A program made the translations under genes and the position numbers. A stretch of 64,000 nt of DNA from Lachnospiraceae bacterium UBA7076. GTDB taxonomy: Bacteria > Bacillota > Clostridia > Lachnospirales > Lachnospiraceae. Position 1 is the stretch's first letter; the number at the start of each line of letters is the position of its first letter. Shown here one piece after another: positions 42,696 to 50,789 of this stretch. The DNA is taken from positions 43,573-107,572 of the forward strand of contig DKZK01000013.1 in NCBI GenBank assembly GCA_002493625.1. Direction: 5' to 3'. The notes beneath the pieces are model-generated. The model saw only the letters and a list, made by a program, of their open reading frames with translations. It ran no database searches and was not told the origin of the DNA.

Positions 42696-45071
42696 ATGGA
42701 AATTTTGACTTTGCTAAAGGCGAATATTAAGAAGAAAAAGGGTACTTTTATCAGTATTATGTTCTTGATGGTTATTATTTCGGCGGTCATGGCATCGCTC
42801 ATTTCCGTGAAGGACAACTACCGGAACGCCGTGAAGGCGGCATTGAAAAGCGAGGCTGGCTGTGACGTTATTCTGTTTTTTCCCAAATACGCGCTGACTG
42901 ATGAAATGCAATCGGTGCTCGAAAACTCGGAGCTTGTGGGCAATCTGAAATATTTTAATTTTCTGAGCGTTGATTCGCTGAAAAAGGAAGGCAACGATAC
43001 TTACGATAACGATTTCCTGCAAACCGCGCGAAGCGGTCTTAGATTCTACAAGGACGATTTAAGCGGTCTTGAAAGCGAGCCAAGGACGATACAGGATGGT
43101 GAAATATACGTTTCGCTGGGGCATAAATATCTCTATAAATGTGAGGTCGGCGATAAATTCACCGCAAGCTTCGGCGACCGGACATACGATTTTACACTGA
43201 AGGGCTTTGTAGAGGAACCGATAGCCGGATCGTCTGCCATCAGCGGAGGCGGAGCAGTTATAAGCGCCGGCGATTTTAACAGGATAACTGAGGAGTGCAA
43301 GCTGTTTGAAACAGCCGAAAAGCCTTTGGAGCGTATTATGGTCTGCATAAATAAGTCCGAAAGCTACAGCGGCTCGCCGACGAAGCTCGCCCGCAGTCTG
43401 ACGCTTGCGCTTCAGGAGAAAACGGGCTATATTTCGAACGGCGTTTTTACCAGCGAATCCGAATACAAATTTACGGTTATGACGTCCGACATTTTTATCA
43501 ATATAGCGCTTGTTTTTGCAGCGTTCCTGTTTGTCATTGTGCTTATTGTTATGAGCCACAGCATAGGCGCGGAGATTGAAACGGATTATGCTGCGCTGGG
43601 TATCCTCAAAGCCCAGGGCTTTGGCAGCGGGAAGATACGCGCGCTTTTCATCTGGCGTTATCTTCTGGCGCAGTCGGTTGGAATTATTGTGGGCTGTATT
43701 ATAGCTGTGCCCATAGAAAGAGCTGTCAGCCGGATATGTATGCAGAGCACGGGCATTTTTCCGAACAAAAGTCTTTCCATTGGAAAAGTCGGATTTCTCA
43801 TGCTGATTATTCTGGCGGTCTGTATGACTTTAATTTTGATAAGGACTCGAAAAGTGGCGAAAATATCTCCTGTCCGGGCGATTTCAGGCGGCAGAGAGGA
43901 AATATATTTTAACAGTCGTCTGCATGCGCCGATTTCTAAAAAAGCACTTTCGGCAAGCCTTGCGTTCAGGCAGATAACGTCGGGAGTCAGTCGGTACATC
44001 GGTGTGATTTTGATAGTCGGCATACTGACATTTTTTATGATAACCGTCAATTTAATCGGGAATATCCTGAACTCAAAAACCGCGCAGGTGGCAATGGGTA
44101 TGTTTGCGCCCAATCTGCTGATTTGCTCTGATGGAGTCTCGGAAAAATCTATTGAGGATATGGAAGCGGCAATGAATGAAGCAGAAAGGATTGTTGACGG
44201 TAGAGAGGGTGTTATCGAGAAGTCCTATCTCATCGACACAAAATTGTTTTACGAAGGCGACAGTATTTACTGCCGGATGTATAAATATCCGGAACAAATA
44301 CCGGGTATTTTAAAGGGCAGAGCGCCCCGCTACGACAATGAAATGCTGATAACCGAGATAGTGGCGGAGGCTTACGATTTGAAAATTGGTGATAAAATCT
44401 GGCTGACTTACAAGGAAAACGAGGCGGAATTTATCATAACGGGCATTGGCCAAAGCACAGGCAATGGCGGTATGGTGCTTGCCATGAGCTTTGAGGGCGC
44501 CGATAAGCTGGGCGTTTTGCACAACAATCTGATGCTTGGGTATGTGTTTGACGACCTGTCGGAGCTGGGCGATATAAAGCGGGAGCTTGACGAAAGGTTC
44601 GGCGGTACTTTGCAAACCGTAATCTATGAAAGCCTCGATGATATGGACGGCGTATCGTACACCTCTATGGTAAATGCGATACAGGCGTTTATCTACATTT
44701 TTTCAGCAATATTTGCGTTTGTGGTGGTGAGAATGGTAGTGTCCAAAGCGTTCATACGGGAGCGAACCGACATCGGCATCTACAAAGCTATAGGCTTCGG
44801 CACAGACAGGCTGCGGCTTGGTTTTGCAGTGCGGTTTATGATAACAGCTTTCATAGGCGCGGCTTTAGGCGCTGTGCTTGGCGTGTTTGCCTCAAAACCT
44901 GTTCTCACGATTGCGTTCCGGATGATAGGCATTTCCAAAATATTTTGCGACTTTACAACGCTGACAATCGTTTTGCCTGTGATTTTTATGGGAATTGCAT
45001 TTTTCGTGTTTGCGTTTCTTATGTCGGGAAGGATAAGAAAGGTGCAGATAAGAGAGCTTGTTACGGAATAA
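42696..45071 (+). CDS. FtsX-like ABC permease, large
   Basis: About 791 residues with the double FtsX layout: one N-terminal span (about 17-37), a roughly 210-residue outer domain, three spans (about 255-395), another outer domain (about 455-640), and three C-terminal spans to the end. KAQGFGSGKIRALF and KAIGFGTDRLRLGF are the paired coupling loops after the third and seventh segments. Such permeases export or detoxify peptide antibiotics or move lipoproteins. ATG 42696 is chosen over GTG 42687, which overlaps its own ribosome site. Substrate unknown. Confidence 0.9.
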   Translation: MEILTLLKANIKKKKGTFISIMFLMVIISAVMASLISVKDNYRNAVKAALKSEAGCDVILFFPKYALTDEMQSVLENSELVGNLKYFNFLSVDSLKKEGNDTYDNDFLQTARSGLRFYKDDLSGLESEPRTIQDGEIYVSLGHKYLYKCEVGDKFTASFGDRTYDFTLKGFVEEPIAGSSAISGGGAVISAGDFNRITEECKLFETAEKPLERIMVCINKSESYSGSPTKLARSLTLALQEKTGYISNGVFTSESEYKFTVMTSDIFINIALVFAAFLFVIVLIVMSHSIGAEIETDYAALGILKAQGFGSGKIRALFIWRYLLAQSVGIIVGCIIAVPIERAVSRICMQSTGIFPNKSLSIGKVGFLMLIILAVCMTLILIRTRKVAKISPVRAISGGREEIYFNSRLHAPISKKALSASLAFRQITSGVSRYIGVILIVGILTFFMITVNLIGNILNSKTAQVAMGMFAPNLLICSDGVSEKSIEDMEAAMNEAERIVDGREGVIEKSYLIDTKLFYEGDSIYCRMYKYPEQIPGILKGRAPRYDNEMLITEIVAEAYDLKIGDKIWLTYKENEAEFIITGIGQSTGNGGMVLAMSFEGADKLGVLHNNLMLGYVFDDLSELGDIKRELDERFGGTLQTVIYESLDDMDGVSYTSMVNAIQAFIYIFSAIFAFVVVRMVVSKAFIRERTDIGIYKAIGFGTDRLRLGFAVRFMITAFIGAALGAVLGVFASKPVLTIAFRMIGISKIFCDFTTLTIVLPVIFMGIAFFVFAFLMSGRIRKVQIRELVTE

Positions 45072-45134
45072 AAACAGGGTGAATAATTTATCAGATAGTA
45101 AAAAAACCATTCCTGACCGTTATGTGAAATATCC

Positions 45135-45163
45135 TTTACTTTCCAAACAATTCATAATATAAT
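45135..45163 (+). promoter_or_regulatory. probable promoter of the hybrid kinase gene
   Basis: TTTACT 45135-45140, 17-base spacer, TATAAT 45158-45163. A leader of about 185 bases would result; I see no known riboswitch fold in it. Confidence 0.5.
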
Positions 45164-45354
45164 GAAAAAAATGTACTTGTTTTTTCTAAATAATCATGTC
45201 TTATTATCAGTAATCGGAGACTGGGGCTGAAATCCTTTATAGTCTTTCTTACAGGGGCAGAAGCTGATGCTGCAGAGGACGGATATTTAATCATAGAAGT
45301 AATACTTAAGCATGGAAAGCAAATTTTCACATAACCTGTAAGGAGGTGTTCACG

Positions 45355-47823
45355 ATGGACATAAAAGAACTTCAAAATATGCTGACAATGCATTTATATA
45401 TGTCCGATTCCTTAAGCTGCGGAGTGTTTGCATACACGATTCCAGAGCGTGAAATATTAATTTTTAATACAGAGGCTAAAAGATTGTTTAATTATAATGA
45501 TGCCGAGGGGAAACCCATTGGGGAAATTATGCAGGAGCAGATTATTCCCGAGGACTCGAAAAGGGTATCAGAGATTACATCAGGGCTTAAGAATCCGGGA
45601 GATAATTGTGAGTATAAGTATCACATTTTCAGGGACAATATCCTCCTTACGGTTGAATGTAAAACGAAGCTTCTTGAATTTGATGACGGTAAGCGGTTTA
45701 TTTTAAGTGTAATGCAGGATGTCACGGAAAAAGAAAATATGGATTATATGCTGAAAAGAGAACGTAAGCAGTATCGTGAGGCTGTTATTTCAAACAGTCT
45801 GTTTGATTTTTCCTTTGATGTTACTGAAGGCATGGTGTTTCATGACGTGACGTACCGTGACGGAAAAACCTTTAGCGAGGTTTTTAATATTACATTTCCC
45901 ATAAATTATGATGATTTGGTTAAAAAATGGAAAAACATAAAAAAACCTGAGCTTTTGACTCCTGATTTGCAAAATCAAAATACCACAAAGGAGCTTATCG
46001 GGCAATTTGAAAAGGGAAATACGAATATTGTCTGTGAGTATTATATTGCGGAAACCGACTGTTATTACAGACGGGTAACGCTGCTTTCAAGAAATGATTT
46101 AAATGGTCATGTTATGGCTATCGTATTTTCAAATGATATTACTGACGTAATAAGGGAGAGCTCAGTAAAGAGAAATGAGCTTGCCATGATTAACCGTAAT
46201 CTTACAAAACAGATTGAAATAACAAAATCCTTCAGCAGTTTATATTTTGCCTCGTGGGAAATCAATTTGGAAAGCAGGGAGATATTTGAAATATCTGTCC
46301 CTGACTGGGCTCATTCAGTACGGGAAAAGTCAGGGGGAAGATATAATGAGGCAGTTAAGGTTATGCTTAATGAATTTGTTTCAATTGAGTACAAGCATGC
46401 CATGCGCGCATTTATGGACATAAGTACAATGCAGCAGAGAATAAGCAATGAAAAGGTTCTTACATACGAGTATCTGTCAATGATTAACAGATGGTGTTCT
46501 GCAACACTTATTCCATCAAAGAGGGATGAAAATGGAAATGTAACTAATGTCATTTATGCCGTAAGAAGTGTTGACACTGAAAAAAGAAAGGAATTAAATG
46601 CCACAAAGGCATTACATGATGCCTACGAAGCTGCTAACCGTGCCAATAATGCCAAGACGGATTTCCTTGCCAGCATGAGTCATGATATAAGGACGCCTAT
46701 GAATGCAATTATAGGAATGACGAACATTGCAAAAAGGCATTTGGACAACAAAGAGCGTGTAAAGAATTGTCTGGATAAGATTACAGTGGCGTCAAATCAT
46801 CTGCTTGGATTAATCAATGAAGTTCTTGACATGAATAAAATAGAGTCAGGTAAGCTTGAGCTTGTTGCGGAGAATATAAATTTGTCGAAGCTTATTGACA
46901 ATATTGTCACAATGTCCAGGCAGCAGATAGAAGATAAGCATCATAATTTTACGCTCAGCATGAATAATGTTGAACATGAAAATGTTATAGGAGACAGTAT
47001 GCGCATACAACAGGTTTTTATGAATCTGCTTGGAAATGCCGTTAAGTATACTCCTGACGGAGGAGAGCTTAAGCTTATTGTCAGTGAAAAATCTACAAAT
47101 AATCACAGGGTTGGCTGCTTTGAATTTATTTTTGAGGATAATGGCATCGGAATGAGCGAGGAATTTCTGGAAAAACTGTATGTGCCATTTTCAAGGGCGA
47201 AGGATGACAGGGTTGAAAAAATACAGGGTACGGGACTTGGGATGTCGATAACAAAAAATATTGTCAGTATGATGAATGGCGATATTAAGGTTGAGAGCAG
47301 GCTTGGCGAGGGAACGAGATTTACGGTTACGATATTCCTTAAGCTTCAAAATAACAGGGATAAGGATGATGGAATATCAGCTAATAATGTGAGTGACGAC
47401 TCACATGCGTTTGAGGAATTAAAGAAAAAGAATTTTAAGGGTAAGCGCGCGCTTCTTGTTGAGGATAATGAGCTTAATGCAGAGATTGCAGAAGAAATTA
47501 TCGGAATGACGGGAATGGAGATTGAAAGCGTTTCCAACGGAAAGCTTGCCGTTGAAAAAATAAAGCAGGTGGAGGACGACTACTATGACATTATATTTAT
47601 GGATGTTCAGATGCCTGTTATGAACGGATATGAGGCCACACGCGCAATCAGGGCAATGTCAGGGGACTACGCAAAAAATGTGCCTATTATAGCCATGACA
47701 GCGAATGCATTTGCAGAGGATGTACGTGAAGCAAAGGAGGCAGGCATGAATGAGCATGTTGCCAAGCCGTTAAATCCGGAACAGCTTCTTGCTACCATTG
47801 GGAAATGGCTGGAGGTAGATTAA
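45355..47823 (+). CDS. soluble hybrid histidine kinase with receiver domain
   Basis: 822 residues without any membrane span. Two or three PAS-like domains fill the first 400 residues (the first ends in ILSVMQDVTEKE, a typical PAC tail; another near 270 ends in VFSNDITDV). HisKA follows with H443 in MSHDIRTPMNA, an ATPase domain (MNLLGNAVKYTPDGG, GIGMS, GTGLGM), and a C-terminal receiver with D750 in FMDVQMPVMNG. The receiver should take phosphate from H443 and pass it to an unlinked HPt or diguanylate cyclase partner; none is adjacent. ATG 45355 sits eight bases after AGGAGG. Confidence 0.94.
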   Translation: MDIKELQNMLTMHLYMSDSLSCGVFAYTIPEREILIFNTEAKRLFNYNDAEGKPIGEIMQEQIIPEDSKRVSEITSGLKNPGDNCEYKYHIFRDNILLTVECKTKLLEFDDGKRFILSVMQDVTEKENMDYMLKRERKQYREAVISNSLFDFSFDVTEGMVFHDVTYRDGKTFSEVFNITFPINYDDLVKKWKNIKKPELLTPDLQNQNTTKELIGQFEKGNTNIVCEYYIAETDCYYRRVTLLSRNDLNGHVMAIVFSNDITDVIRESSVKRNELAMINRNLTKQIEITKSFSSLYFASWEINLESREIFEISVPDWAHSVREKSGGRYNEAVKVMLNEFVSIEYKHAMRAFMDISTMQQRISNEKVLTYEYLSMINRWCSATLIPSKRDENGNVTNVIYAVRSVDTEKRKELNATKALHDAYEAANRANNAKTDFLASMSHDIRTPMNAIIGMTNIAKRHLDNKERVKNCLDKITVASNHLLGLINEVLDMNKIESGKLELVAENINLSKLIDNIVTMSRQQIEDKHHNFTLSMNNVEHENVIGDSMRIQQVFMNLLGNAVKYTPDGGELKLIVSEKSTNNHRVGCFEFIFEDNGIGMSEEFLEKLYVPFSRAKDDRVEKIQGTGLGMSITKNIVSMMNGDIKVESRLGEGTRFTVTIFLKLQNNRDKDDGISANNVSDDSHAFEELKKKNFKGKRALLVEDNELNAEIAEEIIGMTGMEIESVSNGKLAVEKIKQVEDDYYDIIFMDVQMPVMNGYEATRAIRAMSGDYAKNVPIIAMTANAFAEDVREAKEAGMNEHVAKPLNPEQLLATIGKWLEVD

Positions 47824-47914
47824 AAGTAAGCCGGCTTTTGAGAAAATCAACTCAAATGACATTTATTGACAATATAATATCAATGTGATAGATTTAATCT
47901 ATAAGTATGGGGAT

Positions 47915-48042
47915 GTCACAATAAGGATTTTAATTTTCTTTTATTATGCATTTTAAACAGAGAACGCTCCAACGTGTTATTTAACTTCTGCGTTTCTTTG
48001 TTAAAATGCATAGTTGCTAAGAATACAAATTCTTATTGTGAC
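47915..48042. repeat. 128-bp near-perfect palindromic element
   Basis: The ends GTCACAATAAG and CTTATTGTGAC are exact inverses. The arms continue inward through ATTT, TATGCATTTTAA and AGAACGC/GCGTTTCT blocks to a central loop near GTTATTTAAC. Transcribed, it would fold into a hairpin of about 55 pairs with small bulges. A related copy (8 differences over 65 bases by eye) begins at 63936 and is cut by the window edge. Confidence 0.85.
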
Positions 48043-48064
48043 TGCCCAAATTCTAAGATATAAT
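48036..48064 (+). promoter_or_regulatory. promoter of the secreted-protein/ABC cassette, -35 inside the palindrome end
   Basis: TTGTGA 48036-48041 (part of the palindrome's right terminus), 17-base spacer, TATAAT 48059-48064. Start near 48071 leaves a 170-base leader before the small secreted-protein gene, containing a GTCTG/CAGAC hairpin. Confidence 0.62.
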
Positions 48065-48239
48065 TTTACAAAATGCAGCTATACGGTGGAAAATTAATAT
48101 AGAGGGGAGGATATTAAGGGACGAACTGTCTCTGACACTGTACGAATGCGCAGATACATCGACAATCGTCTGTTCAGACTAATAATTCCATCGATATACA
48201 TTTAATAAAAATAAAAAATACAAAGGGGAGATTTTTAAT

Positions 48240-48539
48240 ATGAAAAAAAATACGTTTAAGAAAAAGATATTGGCAGCTATAATGGCAATGTTTATGGCTG
48301 TAAGCATGGTATGTATGAAGGCGGATGCTGCATCGGTTGAAACGGATACCATTTCAACGCAGGTAGCATGCAATTTATATGTGAGAGAGTCAGGCAATGA
48401 AAATTTGCTTGGAATAATGCGTCTGAGCAAAGACTCATCAGGTGTTTATAATAAGTTTACAGCGAGTAAGGCATGTGGTCGTACAACAGTAAGAGTGTCG
48501 GATAAGAATGCCATGTATGGTGAGTTATTAAATTTGTGA
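48240..48539 (+). CDS. small secreted two-cysteine protein, function unknown
   Basis: 99 residues. A clear signal peptide (KKNTFKKK, hydrophobic AAIMAMFMAVSMVCM, cleavage after ADAA at about 31) leaves a mature chain of about 68 residues. It contains only two Cys, C44 and C79, which could form a disulfide, and alternates short beta-prone stretches (VACNLYVRES, TTVRVSDK), ending in MYGELLNL. I do not recognise a named family. Size, Sec signal and the ABC transporter downstream recall lactococcin-972-like bacteriocins, but the characteristic Trp/His pattern of that family is missing. A strong ribosome site AAAGGGGAG precedes ATG 48240, and a terminator begins two bases after the stop, so it is expressed above the rest of the cassette. 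Confidence 0.75.
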   Translation: MKKNTFKKKILAAIMAMFMAVSMVCMKADAASVETDTISTQVACNLYVRESGNENLLGIMRLSKDSSGVYNKFTASKACGRTTVRVSDKNAMYGELLNL

Positions 48540-48540
48540 A

Positions 48541-48604
48541 GCAGGAATGGCTGTTGCATTAAGAATATTTATATTGCGGCAGTCCGTTCCTGCTTTTTGT
48601 TTTT
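48541..48604 (+). terminator. terminator right after the small secreted-protein gene
   Basis: GCAGGAAYGG-CTGTTGCA pairs with TGCGGCAG-TCCGTTCCTGC over an AT-rich loop; TTTTTGTTTTTG follows. Read-through is needed to reach the downstream genes, which would set a high ratio of peptide to transporter. Confidence 0.82.
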
Positions 48605-48649
48605 GATAGGCGCAGTTCCTGCCAAGCGGTTCAAGATAAAGGAGAAGGT

Positions 48650-49885
48650 ATGAAACGAATAATTAAATGTTTTGCGTGTCTGTTTATTACAGTTGCTTTG
48701 GCTGTTGGGATATTCATAACAGTCAAGCTGAATAAAAAATTTCCTGATGAAATAGTGTATGGTGAATATATGCAGACCTTCAGCGATAACGGAATGTATT
48801 TTATCAATAATAACCGGCTGTGCTTTATTGACAATGCCACAGGACAGAAAGTTGTAGTCTGCAACCGGGCGAACTGTGAGCACAAGGACAAAGCGTGTAA
48901 TGCCTATATTCCGGGGATAGGTGTTAATATGTTGGTATATGATGGATATGTATATATATCATCCTGTGAATCTGAAATTCTTCATGGTGAAGATGGACAA
49001 ATTACAAAAGAAGGGATTTCTACATTAATACGACTGAAAATTGACGGTTCACATAGGAGGGAAATATATTCTGCAGATTCAGGGGCGGTTTTAAGCATGA
49101 TGGCGGTGGGTGATATGCTCTATTTTACAGCGTATACGGATTATGGTGAATATAAGGCAAATGTATGGCATAATGATAATGCTTTATACGCATATAATAT
49201 TCGGTGGGGTAAATTAAAATGTATAAAGAAGTATGCTTTTACGGAAGAAGAAGATTCTGCGGGGGCAGAAATTATCGGAATCAGCGATAAGGGCACGCTA
49301 TATATTGACTATGGCTATACAAATGGTGATGCTGCAACGGGCATCGTAACGAACAGAATAGAGGAAGTAAATATAAAGACAGGAGATGTGGTCCTGCTTA
49401 GAACCTTTGAAGATGCTTATCCGAAATTTTTTGCAGACAAAAATAAGAAATATCTACAGACTTCGGATTTTGAAACAGATGTACTTACGATGCGGGAGTG
49501 TGATGACCGCTTTGGTGACGGAAAGGAGCTGTTTACTGCGAAGAATGCGAGAGTTGACTGGCTTGGAGGATATATGCATGTGGTATCTTCCGATTACCTT
49601 AAAGCGCTGTATGACTATGAGGAAGAACGATGGTATATAGCAAAGACATCTTTTGCGCAGGAGGGAACCTATATATCGGATATAAAGAAGGTGGACCGTG
49701 ATAAAAATATTGTTTATATAGATGCAACGGACTATACAGGCTATAAGCCGGGGGATCTGCTGCCGGGCGACATAAGCAATAAGGCGGTAAGAGACTGGAG
49801 TGTATTCCTTGAAGAAAATTTTATCCCATACGAGGATTTGACAGGGGAGCAGTTAGAAAGTCTCACATGGATTGATATTAAGTAG
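48650..49885 (+). CDS. membrane-anchored predicted beta-propeller protein
   Basis: 411 residues. A single N-terminal span (about 5-26), without a lipobox, anchors an outer domain made of repeated beta-strand segments of the type V-x-D-G-Y-V-Y-I-S and G-D-M-L-Y-F-T-A-Y, as in propellers of the DUF5050/TolB-like kind. Near the start of the outer domain is a tight Cys/His cluster C71-x4-C76-x-H78-x4-C83, which I have seen as a recurring CN(K/R)xxCxHxxxxCNAY motif in clostridial homologues; metal or disulfide role unproven. It lies between the secreted protein and the ABC genes and ends 37 bases before the ATPase, suggesting a job in substrate capture or sensing on the outer face. Confidence 0.72.
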   Translation: MKRIIKCFACLFITVALAVGIFITVKLNKKFPDEIVYGEYMQTFSDNGMYFINNNRLCFIDNATGQKVVVCNRANCEHKDKACNAYIPGIGVNMLVYDGYVYISSCESEILHGEDGQITKEGISTLIRLKIDGSHRREIYSADSGAVLSMMAVGDMLYFTAYTDYGEYKANVWHNDNALYAYNIRWGKLKCIKKYAFTEEEDSAGAEIIGISDKGTLYIDYGYTNGDAATGIVTNRIEEVNIKTGDVVLLRTFEDAYPKFFADKNKKYLQTSDFETDVLTMRECDDRFGDGKELFTAKNARVDWLGGYMHVVSSDYLKALYDYEEERWYIAKTSFAQEGTYISDIKKVDRDKNIVYIDATDYTGYKPGDLLPGDISNKAVRDWSVFLEENFIPYEDLTGEQLESLTWIDIK

Positions 49886-49922
49886 GATGCAGATATGATT
49901 AGGATAAGGGTGGAAAAATAGT

Positions 49923-50783
49923 ATGCAGTTAGAGATTGAAGCTTTATCAAAAAAATATAAAAACCTGCTGGCGCTCAATATGGTCAGCTGCCGGCTTACG
50001 GAGGGAATATATGGGCTTCTGGGACCGAATGGCGCAGGAAAATCTACGCTTATGAAGCTGTTGGTGCAAAATATACGTCCGACTTCAGGACGGATTTGCA
50101 TGGATGGGACAGATATTTTCAAAATGGGAGACGCATATAAGGGAATGCTTGGTTATATGCCCCAGCAGCAGGAAATATTTCCTTTTTTTACGGGACGGAG
50201 ATTTCTTAATTATATGGGCTTGCTTAAGGGGATGAACAAAAATGAGCTGCCGGATGCTATAGAAAAAATTGCCGGCAAGGTCAATTTGCTGGATGTTCTT
50301 GACAAGAAAATAGGCGGATATTCAGGAGGAATGAAACAGAGGCTTCTGATTGCGCAGGCATTTCTGGGAGACCCTAAAATTGTAATATTTGATGAACCTA
50401 CGGCGGGACTTGACCCGAAGGAACGTATCCATGCAAGAAATCTGATTGCAGAAAATGCAGAGGACAAAATTATACTGATTGCAACCCATGTTGTACAGGA
50501 CATAGAATATATTGCGAACAAAGTAATCTTATTGAAAAAAGGTGAAATTGTTGAAATCGATTCGCCTGAAAATATGCAGCAGCAGCTTGATGGAAAGGTG
50601 TGGGAATTGACGGTTGATACTGCGAAGGCAGGGGAGTATATGAGTAAATACTTAGTTTCCAGCGCTGTTCGGTATGGTGACAATACCAAAATACGATTTC
50701 TGTCAGAGAACGCTCCGGCAAGTGATGCATTAAATGTGAAGCCTGATTTGGAAGATGTATATCTTTATGTGTTCGGAGGGTGA
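49923..50783 (+). CDS. ABC transporter ATP-binding protein (ABC-2/CcmA type)
   Basis: 286 residues: Walker A GPNGAGKST (about 36-44), Q-loop YMPQQQEIF, signature YSGGMKQRL, Walker B IVIFDEPTAGLDP, switch His in ATHVVQD. A C-terminal 80-residue extension with a DrrA/BcrA-like fold is typical of drug and bacteriocin self-protection exporters. Six bases separate it from the permease gene. Confidence 0.93.
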   Translation: MQLEIEALSKKYKNLLALNMVSCRLTEGIYGLLGPNGAGKSTLMKLLVQNIRPTSGRICMDGTDIFKMGDAYKGMLGYMPQQQEIFPFFTGRRFLNYMGLLKGMNKNELPDAIEKIAGKVNLLDVLDKKIGGYSGGMKQRLLIAQAFLGDPKIVIFDEPTAGLDPKERIHARNLIAENAEDKIILIATHVVQDIEYIANKVILLKKGEIVEIDSPENMQQQLDGKVWELTVDTAKAGEYMSKYLVSSAVRYGDNTKIRFLSENAPASDALNVKPDLEDVYLYVFGG

Positions 50784-50789
50784 AGCATT

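Noticed and set aside
45229..45336. 35-codon open stretch (LKSFIVFLTGAEADAA...) upstream of the hybrid kinase, considered as a gene remnant
   Set aside because: It has no start codon or ribosome site and is stopped in frame just upstream. Composition is protein-like but too short to name a parent gene.
45164..45354. Riboswitch in the hybrid-kinase leader
   Set aside because: No paired core of a known class (c-di-GMP, SAM, FMN, T-box) could be found by eye; only weak local hairpins.
48111..48182. Open stretch with DELSLTLYECADTS-like translation after a GGGGAGG sequence, considered as a hidden peptide gene
   Set aside because: No ATG, GTG or TTG lies at a usable distance from the ribosome-site-like bases and it is only 23 codons; a start cannot be defended.
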